A stretch of DNA of 64,000 nt from Zhengitettix transpicula (lineage: Eukaryota; Arthropoda; Insecta; Orthoptera; Tetrigidae): NCBI GenBank assembly GCA_037074705.1, contig CM073590.1, positions 185,970,746 to 186,034,745 on the forward strand. Direction: 5' to 3'. The position numbers and the translations under genes are program-made. The notes beneath the pieces are model-generated. The model searched no databases, was not told where the DNA came from, and saw nothing but the letters and a program-made list of their open reading frames with translations. Below are positions 54,731-64,000 of the stretch, in pieces. The first letter of the stretch is position 1, and each line of letters starts with the position of its first letter.

Positions 54731-55310
54731 TATACTTTAAACACAGACGTTTTATATTTTATATAATGCATTGTCATTAAGAAAGTGGAATGTCATTTAT
54801 CCTTATTTCAAACCAATAATGCAATTGTAGTCGTGGAAATTTCCAAGTGAATGTAGATAATTCTGTTGCGATTAAATGAAACATTCATGAGCCATGTCAA
54901 AGCGTTAATTCCCCATTAGTCATGGCGTTATCTTTGAAAATAGGAAACATGTATTGGATATGTGGGATGAGTACACAGAGGACAGAAAGGCTATTTGTTT
55001 GAGAGCCAGTAACACTTTTCTAACAAATATTTGCGATGAAATCGACGAGAGAATGGGATAAAAATTTTATTTCGCAGTGGGGCGTTAGCCAGTAGTTAAG
55101 TGAACTACGATCAAGCAGAAATGTGCCGTTGACTGAAGGGCGCAAATAATATCTTCATAAAAGACGAAAAGGATAGAGTCAACTAAGAACCTTTAGTTCG
55201 CATAGAAAATACTACCAGTGAAGAAAGTGTAGTTCAGTTATTACTGCTGCAAGCATCACAATCAACAATAAAACGGATGAAATTAATTCTTATTACTAGT
55301 TATTTAGGGT
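54731..55310. other. AT-rich spacer
   Basis: No gene, frame or repeat recognised. Confidence 0.5.
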
Positions 55311-55358
55311 ATTGCCACCATGTGGATTACTCTCATGTAGCCAGTTATCCTAAGAAAA
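55311..55358 (+). repeat. R500 copy 18 (3' tip only)
   Basis: TTGCCACCATGTGGATTACT, then CTCATGTAGCCAGTTATCCT and AAGAAAA. Only the last 48 bases of the family are present, the pattern expected of an extreme 5' truncation during retroposition. Confidence 0.7.
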
Positions 55359-56329
55359 TTAAGATACTTAAGTCAGTTCAAAATGAGTCTGTCTCGAAGT
55401 AAGCCTTGTTTAAGGTATGGAGCTCACGAAAAAGGAAAGTATACTCTCCCGCACAGCATCGAATAGGGATATTGTAACTGAATGCGGAACGTGCAAGAAT
55501 TTGGAAGAGATTTTCAATATAAGTCTAAGCTGAGGCGAACACATTAATTCTTTGCTGGGTAAACAGGATACTGGAGAAAAGCTCAAAGAAGATTAAATCG
55601 ACCGATAGTGACTGTGATGTGTTGCGGTTTTGACGGAGTTGAGCATATAGAATACAAAAACGATCAGAAAAGCTGTGTGTCTTCGTCGAAATACAGACTT
55701 GTGCCTTATTAAAGTATACGGCCTGGAATTCTATTAAAATTCCCATCCTTCGTATTCAAAACCGTCCATATTTTAGAAATAAAAAAGTGTGTACGATTAA
55801 GGTTAAAAATATTTCTTAATATATCAGATTGCAAACAAATAAGTTTTCCACACTTTGGTTAATGTCACTGTGGAGACACTACTTAAGAAGTAGTGCTATG
55901 TTAAAAAAGTTTTTTCATTTTCATTTTTGAAGTAAATTTTACGCTCTTTCTAGCTTACTTAACGTTTCTGTGCAAAATACAACTAAAGAAGTAAATTCCG
56001 CAAGTAACAATGTTCTACAAAACTTTTTGAACCGCTTGACCGATTGCTTCCAAAGTTTGCATGCTTAGTGTTGATCAGCAGAAGAAAAACATAGGTTTTA
56101 ATTCGTTCGTGGGGAGGGGGTTTATAAAAAATATATAAAATGACCAAAATAAGTACCGAATTCATAACTTTTGGGGTTTTTAAGCTGATTAACGTAAGAT
56201 GGAGGTAATTGTAATAGATGTGACTACCTAATAAGGAAAAAGGAGAGAGGAAGGAAGATTTTATACCTATCAACAGCATCAGAGAAATATCGCACCCGAA
56301 AGAACTATCTCGAAGGCAGAATAAGAACA
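55359..56329. other. Unassigned DNA
   Basis: Minus frames at 55525-55746 and 55983-56330 have no motif. The text near 56030-56055 (GAACCGCTTGACCGATTGC) resembles a phrase common in arthropod repeats, but no class can be given. Confidence 0.45.
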
Positions 56330-56570
56330 TTACGCTCCAGTTTCACTCATTCATTCTTGATTTCCAGATCTCCGCAGCCGGCATGCAAGGAGCCCACAAC
56401 AATTCCTCATGTCCTCTTTGACTGCCCCAAATATAGCGAGATAAGAAGATCAACCATAGCCGCACATTCAATGATGGAGATTTGCAAATCATCAGCAGCA
56501 ATAAACATACTCATAGACTTTACGATGAAAACTGATTTGATTAATGCAATTTAAATGTTATACAAATGTA
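56330..56570 (+). pseudogene. LINE ORF2 C-terminal scrap E
   Basis: The plus frame (56357-56554) reads SRSPQPACKEPTTIPHVLF, then DCPKYSEIRRS. The C, then IPHVLFDCPKYSEIR pattern matches the cysteine/histidine-containing C-terminal segment of jockey/I-like LINE ORF2 proteins, usually C-x-C...ET..H.LF.CP. One cysteine appears lost. The stop near 56554 may be natural. No reverse transcriptase is nearby, so this is a short relic. Confidence 0.6.
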
Positions 56571-56837
56571 GAACTTAACAGATGAAAGTCGCTAATGACC
56601 AAAAGGTTAATGCGACGTTAAATTGTAATTAAAAAAATTATCCCACTCAATTCAGACGGACTTTAATAGAACGTAATTGATATTTACTTATTCCCGCAAA
56701 TTAAGTATATTTTTTATAACGATAGTTGGAAGCTCACAAATATTATAGTGTGTTGGAAAAAGACTTAACCTTATAATTTTAATAAGGTAATTGTAGTTAA
56801 AAATTTCTATAAATAAAATAACTTCATAAAAGAATAT
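56571..56837. other. AT-rich spacer
   Basis: Nothing recognisable. Confidence 0.5.
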
Positions 56838-57030
56838 CGATTAAAAATCTCCACCGGACCGGACATCTCTCACTTACCAAACGATTTATACAACGGGTGA
56901 ATAAATATGACGGTCGACAGGGAAACGACGAGATTATCTCAGTTTCTAAGACCATGTTTTTATTCCCGGCCCGGTCTAAATTTTTCCCGCCTGATCTTTT
57001 AGTTCTGTTTCATGGCCTCTAGTGCAATGA
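56838..57030. repeat. Foldback SINE-like element (copy 2)
   Basis: AAAAATCTCCACCGGACCGG (56843-56862) and CCCGGCCCGGTCTAAATTTT (56965-56984) form an imperfect inverted pair. The outer right sequence TTTCATGGC and GATCTTTTAGTTCTG matches the right flank of the element at 30.7-31.0 kb. The tRNA-like boxes of copy 1 are not recognisable here. Confidence 0.5.
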
Positions 57031-58426
57031 ATTAAAATTAATTCCTTTTTAGAATGTAGATATGAGTAATTCATTTTTGAATCTAATATAAGATTCAGAT
57101 AAATACCAGGGCAACGGGAGGAAAACTGCTAGTTTGTCTATAATTTTATCACAAACAATAATTCACTTGTGTTATACTATATCATTATACAGTTTATTGT
57201 GTGTTGTAATTTTCACCTACTTCTCATTTTATGTAATGTTAAATATGTTACCATTCTTTCGTTGCGACAAAAAATGTTTTTTGGCCATAGTTATTTCGTA
57301 CGAATAACGTAAAGATAGCAAACGACGATTACAATGAACGGTATTGTTTATTAAAAAATAATACACATTTTTTAACCGTTGCGGCTACGCATGCGACTGT
57401 ATCGTAATGTTGGATTCTTGAATGCCGTCAGGGGTGACACGACATAGCTATGGACAGCACGTGCAAAACGTTAACCATAATCTTCGTCCATAACTTTCAA
57501 CATTTTTTTTAAAAAAAGCTTTCCCTATTACACTCTTATCATAGCATTTCCCAACTATAATATTAATGAAATGGATATTATGAAAGTTCATGAATATTTT
57601 TAATAATGGTACAATTGGATAATTTTCAGATGAAATTAGCATGTAATTATTTTTAATATAAAATACATCTCGCATGAGTCGAACCCGCTGTCCACAAAAC
57701 ATTGTTGTCCACGAAAAGTACGAGAATTGTATTAATTTTTTTAATAATTAAAAAAAAATATTGACAAACAATGCTCAGTTATTAAAAATAAAATTGGCGT
57801 TTAATGGGAATAGTGTGGATTTAGTGACTATAGTTGGAGTTCCCTTAAATTTTTCGTTATATTTGGTATTTACTCGTGTAATCTCCGTTTTCGTCTGCAA
57901 ATGTATCTTCCATTAATATCAGCTAAGTGAATGGAAAAATTAATTACTAACACAAATAGTCCGGGAAATAGACTCCCAAAGAGCTTTAAAAAATTGAGGT
58001 TGAATTAAAAAATTAGTCAATATAATAAGTGGAAAATGGGAAAAACTGAATTAGAAAATAAGTCACCCATAACCATAAATATTTTTACCATTACCAGGTA
58101 ACATAAAATTTAAATTATTCATTCTGTTTGCAAATTATGCTAATAGCATAATATTTAAAATATATAATAATTTTAATTTTTTTTAAACATTCTAAAGATA
58201 TTTTTACAAAATTTAGGGAAAAATAATGTATTATGTAATTATTTTTGGATTGTAAAGCGAATTGTATCGGTGAATCAAAACGTAAGTTTCAAACTATAAT
58301 TACAATACATAATTTAAAACAAGCATACGGTAAAAAATCTAATCTATTGGTATTTACATAAGGTAAAAAATCTGATCTGACCAAAATATATACATAAATA
58401 ATCAAACAATTTATTGGATTCATATA
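57031..58426. other. AT-rich unassigned DNA
   Basis: The minus frame at 57448-57702 (84 residues) has no motif. Remaining sequence is very AT-rich without identified repeats. Confidence 0.5.
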
Positions 58427-58942
58427 TTTTTTTTAGGGTAACAGGCCACATGAGGGTAATCCACATGGTGCCAACTCCCCTTTAATATCATCGGAAGGGA
58501 TTTGAAAGGGGGATGCGGAAGGGTATAGGAAGGTAGCCAAGGGTTAACTAGGGCCCTCGGGCTATAGTTTAAGGATCCTACCCGGCATTCACCTAAAAGT
58601 AATGCAGGGAAAACCCTAGAAAAACCTGCATCAGGTAGGTCGGGCATTGGGTACTTGTCCCACGCCCTTCCGATAGCGGGAGAAGAGTTTGCTGTGGGGA
58701 CGCAGCATTATCTTCTCCGTACCTCGAACAGTTTTGGAGGCAGCTGGCCGAATGTTCCAATGGGAACACGGAACAACTCTTATCGTATGCCCAAGGTCTG
58801 AGAACCCGGAACTTACACCTCTCAAAACAGGCCAAGGTGCCTCGGATTGTGGGAACCTTAGTTCAAAAACGGAGAGAGGAAAAGGCATCCCCAAAGGTAG
58901 CCGTCCCTGTATCCCCTACAAGGTTCTGCCTGCGAGAGAACA
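58427..58942 (-). repeat. R500 copy 17 (near full length)
   Basis: The T-run and AGGGTAACAGGCC at left are the tail; CTGCCTGCGAGAGAAC at right is the 5' motif. All landmarks are present. An isolated copy about 15 kb from any other long one. The frames at 58593-58894 and 58689-59033 fall within it and are incidental. Confidence 0.85.
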
Positions 58943-61785
58943 TCATATAAAAATTTTATATGATTACAGCAAATACTATCCTCGTTTGATGAGCGAGAAA
59001 CTTCATATTTGGTCGAATATAAATTCAATGTAAAAACACAAACACAATTTAAATTCAGATTCTGATCCGGTGTTATTATGATTTAAAATAATGTATTTCT
59101 GTAATTTTGGCTGTTTTTATTCTTATGTTTAAAAAATTAAGTCCAAAAAATGTACGAAATTTTTTTTGACATTGTCATTTCGGCCATGGAAGTTGATGGA
59201 TAATATCTAATTCTTTTCTGTTAGATTCTTTGATTAAGATTTAAAACAAATTTTTAGTATTTCTTTAATAATGTAGTTAACCAAATTATACTTAATTTAT
59301 TTATTTTTTGGGATTCAAACTTTTATCGTTTATTTCATTACATTTCTTGACTAATTTTTAGAAACCTGGAAATGTCCAAAAATAAAGGGATGAAACGTTA
59401 TACATTTTAGTTATTGTAAATTTTAATATTTTCAATAAATTCTGTACTTTACCCAATTTCAACCAATTATATTTAATAAAAGTCTGATAAGTTCAATTTT
59501 AAATTATATAATATTTAATTATAATCGTATACCAATTAATTATAATTACAATTATAATGTTAATATCTTAACGCGATTCTTTTTTCGCTGCTTATACTGC
59601 ATTTATGGAAAACAATTAGTTAATATCAATTATATATTTGCTACGTAGTAACCAATTTATTTTCATTTCCGTACCTAACAAAAGTTTACTTCGAGAACAA
59701 GAATCTGCAGGTCCAGTTATATGTTTAGCCAAATCTAAAGTAATATAGGTTAATGAACATTCCAAGAAAATATACTCGTTATTGTGGTAAATAATATGTT
59801 TCTTCAACGTACTTTGAAACCTACTGTAAATTATACTAACGTAAAATTATAGTTTTAGTTGAAAGACAATTTTACCTTGGTGTTTCAAGAAACTGCATGA
59901 ATTCATAACACAACTAGCAATGGTAGGAATATTAGCATTTTATTATTATTAACATGCACGTCACTTTAATAGTAAAATAATGTTGTATATTCATATGACT
60001 TGAAATAATGATGGAATAATCAGCTTTGTCGTTTACACTTGAATGCTTTCTTACCCTGCTCTTGTGGTTCAAAAACGCAACTAATCACAACTTCTGTTAA
60101 TTAGATTCTCTTTAACAAGAGAGACCATAATGACAAGGCATTCACTCCGTATATGTTATCTCAAATTGCAAAACTCGTCCCTTGTGCCACAGATGATGCT
60201 GTTTCATAACTATGGAAACTTTAACTAGTTACGATATATACAAAAAAGTTTTAATGTTTTTCGTATCATAAATTTTTACTGGTTACTAGTGTTAATCACG
60301 GAATCTTACATTTAATTATGTATTATAATTACTCTCTCAAGAATTACCATTTTTAAATTCAGACATTCAAGAAAATTTTGAATAGTCAAAGTTCATTATA
60401 ATTATGTATAGTTTTATATTCCCTACGATTTATGGATGAAAGAGAAAATAATTAAGCCTCAATTTTTATTTTGAGAAGAGAAAGATACATTTTCTTAATT
60501 TACTGGAAATGATTTGTTTATATAATTTCTTCCAATATTTTTTTCCAAACCACAGTCGTGATGGACAAATTGAACAAAAGTGAGTCAGTAAACATAAATT
60601 TAAAATTAATCCATACCGCTCTAAATCATTCCCCGATGCAGCTTCTAGAACTAGACATACGTTCTGGTTAGAAACGTGTTGATTTACGCTCGAGTGGATA
60701 TAGAACTGAATCTGAATTACAGCCTCTCGTTTAGGAGAACATAATTTATAGACGTTGTAAATCTCTCCGTTCTGCACACCTCAGTGAGAAATTTAAGTCA
60801 CTTTTCCCACCTGTTCTTACAGACATTTACTCGCCTATATATCTTTAGTTTACTGCTATCTTCGTTGTAAGCAAGATGTGAAACAGGGAAATTGAAAAAA
60901 AAAAATTAGTGCTTGTGATTTTAGTTGACGTACATATTTCCTAACTTAACTAAAAAAGAGTTACTTTAAAAACTTCAACGGATACAAAATAATTAATAGC
61001 AAGATATATGAATTTTCCTTTCACGTATTATTGCTAGAATTTCTTTGTTTTTTATAGTCATATTTATCTCATTTCAGTTAAATCAACGAATAAGTAAAAC
61101 GGTCAACATATCAGAATCAATGTAATAGAAAATAAGACACCGCTTCGGTTGCATTGTGCGTGAAAAGCACAAACTCTTAGAAATTTCCCTCCGAAATTCC
61201 ATTTTTGATTGAAATTATATAATATTTCAGGAATTAAATTATATAAATACATTTTTGGTTTATTATAACTGACGAAGTTCCAGAAAAATGAATTAACGTG
61301 TTATTTTGTATAAAATTATTTTCGTCGTGTTACCCCTTTTTATTTATTTATTTTCGCTTTTTAGGTTATAAAAATAAATTATCGAAATATTGGATTATTT
61401 CACTGAAAATATATATAAAAATGGAATGAGATCACAGTTATAGTTGGTTTCAGAATTTCTGCATTATAGAGATTAAAAGTTCTGAAAAATATTGCTTATA
61501 TACTTACTATATTGGTTATAATCAGTCAACATTTTTTAAGAACAAAATATTTTTACAAATTTCAGGTAACTTCAGATTAAATTCAAAACTACGTAACTTT
61601 GTAAAGTAATCAAAAAGTTTTTAAAATAGTGTTAAAAGTATACTAATTACTTTTATAAATTGACGACGTATTAAAACCATTGGGGGAATATAACAATAGC
61701 CAGTCATAATACATTCAAAAAAACTCTTTAAAAAAGGTTTTTATATATTTCATATTAACATAATTTATACTAATTAGGTAAATAA
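58943..61785. other. AT-rich unassigned DNA
   Basis: Nearly 2.9 kb with no recognised repeat or gene. The minus frame at 60466-60777 (103 residues) has no motif and low-complexity ends. Confidence 0.5.
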
Positions 61786-61885
61786 ATAGCCAAATAACAA
61801 ACAAAATGAAGTGATATTGTACTGTAAATACTACACAACGTTTCTGAATTTCTTGTTCCTATCGTCAGGTGATTAAATGTACAGA
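61786..61885 (-). mobile_element. PLE terminal tail with intact hammerhead-like boxes
   Basis: Minus-strand match to the PLE tail: CTGACGA (61868-61862), then 17 bases, GAAAC (61844-61840), GTTGTGTAGTATTTACAG and the terminal TTTTGTTTGTTATTTGGC. No reading frame. Both invariant hammerhead boxes are conserved with the same spacing as at 48.35 kb. Confidence 0.55.
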
Positions 61886-64000
61886 AAGATAAATTTAGAC
61901 GTGTTCAATTACCTAAAAATTATCACAAGCTTATAGCGTATAAAGTACAAATTCCATTTTATATTAAAATAACTGGCATCAATATAATATATAATAATTG
62001 AGCTCCTGCTAAAATATGTACGTCAAGTGTGGGCAACTTCATTCTTTCTATCTAAATATCCATTTTGTTAGAATCAAGCCTTATTATATTGATATTAAAT
62101 TTAATAAAGATACTGATATAAACAACCTAAATTATTTTTGTTACCATGTTATGGGTCAAAATGAAGCCTATGTTGTTCTCAGTGTTCAAGAGAGATTAAT
62201 TGTATGGTCAAAACACGTGATTACAAAGTTGGTAAACCTGTTCAGATAGCTTTTGTTGTCTTTTTTTATGAAGAAATGCACATTTACAAATTATAAATAC
62301 AAACTCGATTGTCATTGAACGATGGAAGTATATTTGAAAAGTAATCCGTAATTTCATCATTGTAAACCAGAAATAAGTTATACACTTAATTGTGAAGCTA
62401 AGTTAGTATTATTGATACGAGGAAATACATCGTAGCAAAATTGATGAAATCGTCTTTGCTGAAAGATGGAGTTTCCTTTTCAAATATAAAATATCCGCCC
62501 GCTTTCTGCATCAGTATTCCTTCCACTCTCCCATAACTTTTTCTATTATTGAAAATGGAACATATTTCTTTATCAAATATCTCAACACCATTGTTAACAA
62601 ACTTAAACGCCAGAATAAATAGACCAGTCAGCGTAGTGGATTTAATTTCGTACTGATATTATTAGAAAAGTTATAATTAATTTTTTCATACACAAGAAAA
62701 AAAAAGTCTGTGGTTTCCGCTCTTCTCCTCTTTCCAGAAGCGACGTTAGGCTACAACTCAAGTTACAAAGAAACCTTGTGTCGTGAGTATAATTAATTCT
62801 ATGTTCCCTCGTTTCAGATTTACATTTTGTTCCGGGATTTTTTTTAATAAAATTTTTTAAAGTATAATTTTAATAGAATAAATCGCTATAGGTAATACAT
62901 ACTTAAAAATCGATCCATTATTTTTACTTAGTACTTTCAGTAATAGAACCTTTAGACTATTATTTCCCGTGAGGTATAAGAAACTACATAATCATATTTG
63001 CGGCTTCACAGGATACGTCGTTAAACCCAAGCTGTTAGGAAACAAATGAGGACCGGAAATGTCTACAGTATGAGACGGAAGTGCAAATACTACTGTGTGA
63101 CTTGTACATTAACTTCAATACCCCTTCCCCAGTTTGTATGCAAAAGTTAACAAGTCTAAGGCTCAAGGCAGAGTTTGTAGAACCCAGTTGAAATTCAGCA
63201 AGCATGTCGGAAATGTCTTTATACAATCAGAATATACGCCAGGGACCTTGAACCTCCTACTTTATTGTTAACAATGACCAAGAAGAGCTTGTGTGAATTT
63301 CCCATTTCTTCACTGTGTTTTAAAACCAACATCTTGGCTTGTATATGTTAATATTCCTCGCACAACAAACATTACTAACCGTTTTGAAGCAATATGTAGA
63401 AAATACAGGTAATTGGTCCTTGAATAGCAGTACTAATTAACAAACAATTATTTGTTCGATAAATAATAAATAACCTAATTTTTCGCGGTTGTTTATCTGT
63501 CTGACACATTTTTGGTCCATCATACTAAGAGTTTTGGAGCAGTTTTTCGAATTGTTCCATCCTATTCCACCTCTTTATATCGCAGGATTTACTGTACGTC
63601 CAGCAACGTCAAATATTAGATTTATGACTATGATCCTTATATTCCATTACTATAAATAAACTTTCAAAAATATTTCTCTTTCTGATATTTTTTTCATTAA
63701 ATCAATTAAATGAAGATAAACCAACTGACATTTGTTACTTCTCCTGCTACATTCTATGAAAATTAATCTCTTAAGTTCATGTTTTTTTTATATTTTGAAA
63801 GTAAATATTTAAAGACTTATTTTTTTGAATACAATACCAAAAAAAGAACAACAATAATATCAAACGTGACCAAAGGCACTTATGCAACATAAATACAATT
63901 AGTCCTGATTTATTAATAATTGGATAATTATGATTTTAGTGCAGTTAAAATACTCTGAGAATGACGTTTATATTTTTTCCAAGAAAAATTTTTTAAAAAA
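61886..64000. other. AT-rich unassigned DNA to window end
   Basis: Frames at 62016-62249 (plus) and 63035-63226 (minus) have no recognisable motif. No repeat shared with the window was noticed. The sequence runs off the end in AT-rich text. Confidence 0.5.

Noticed and set aside
1..64000. Bacterial-type operons, prophage, CRISPR array or toxin-antitoxin system
   Set aside because: Composition, frame lengths and repeat types are eukaryotic; no ribosome-binding-site-led gene arrays or spaced direct repeats are present.

Overview
The window looks like gene-poor, AT-rich nuclear DNA from an arthropod, most likely an insect. No host protein-coding gene, rRNA or functional tRNA gene could be supported. 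The evidence is eukaryotic throughout: broken non-LTR retrotransposon (LINE) reading frames, a Penelope-like element (PLE) endonuclease fragment, tRNA-like SINE heads, many (TA)n tracts and short tandem repeats. There are no operons, ribosome binding sites or long open frames. The LINE types would suit a cockroach/termite-like or other polyneopteran genome, but that guess comes from general family resemblance only.

Layout. 0-3.5 kb: PLE tail, LINE 3' end, and a cluster of TGACGTCA-type sites. 3.5-7.3 kb: a doubtful (TA)n-flanked element, then two copies of a GC-rich interspersed repeat that I call R500 (about 0.5 kb, A-tailed). 7.3-16 kb: mostly unassigned AT-rich DNA with a 1.04 kb LTR-like element and an inverted pair of hammerhead-like motifs. 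16-24.6 kb: an R500-dense tract (copies 3-12) with one LINE reverse-transcriptase relic. 24.6-30 kb: an LTR-like element, a LINE 3' end and a second LTR-like element. 30.7-39.8 kb: a foldback SINE-like element, then four LTR-like elements mostly lodged in (TA)n tracts, one carrying a nested insertion. 40-46 kb: sparse sequence with an R500 tail-to-tail pair. 46-48.4 kb: another LTR-like element and a PLE inverted repeat with a GIY-YIG endonuclease fragment. 50.7-54.7 kb: LINE ORF1 relic, a GC-rich diverged tandem repeat and a PLE tail. 54.7-64 kb: AT-rich DNA with a LINE C-terminal scrap, a second foldback element, one R500 copy and a PLE tail.

Four repeat systems explain most of the structure. 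(1) R500: 18 recognisable copies on both strands, tailed by A-runs or AAT/GAAGAA-type repeats, often head-to-tail or tail-to-tail. (2) A TGTAAT...ATTACA element of about 0.9-1.05 kb that sits between TA-rich tracts and, in several copies, carries a motif resembling a tRNA-Lys-type primer binding site near one end. (3) PLE remnants with an inverted terminal arrangement and hammerhead-like cores. (4) At least five LINE fragments, all 5'-truncated, internally broken or partial.

Nothing seen behaves as a cooperating gene system. The best candidates for something undescribed are R500 and the (TA)n-lodged LTR-like family. Names such as R500, L0-L5, LD, LE and L31 are labels invented here. Similarity statements are by-eye comparisons between copies in this window.
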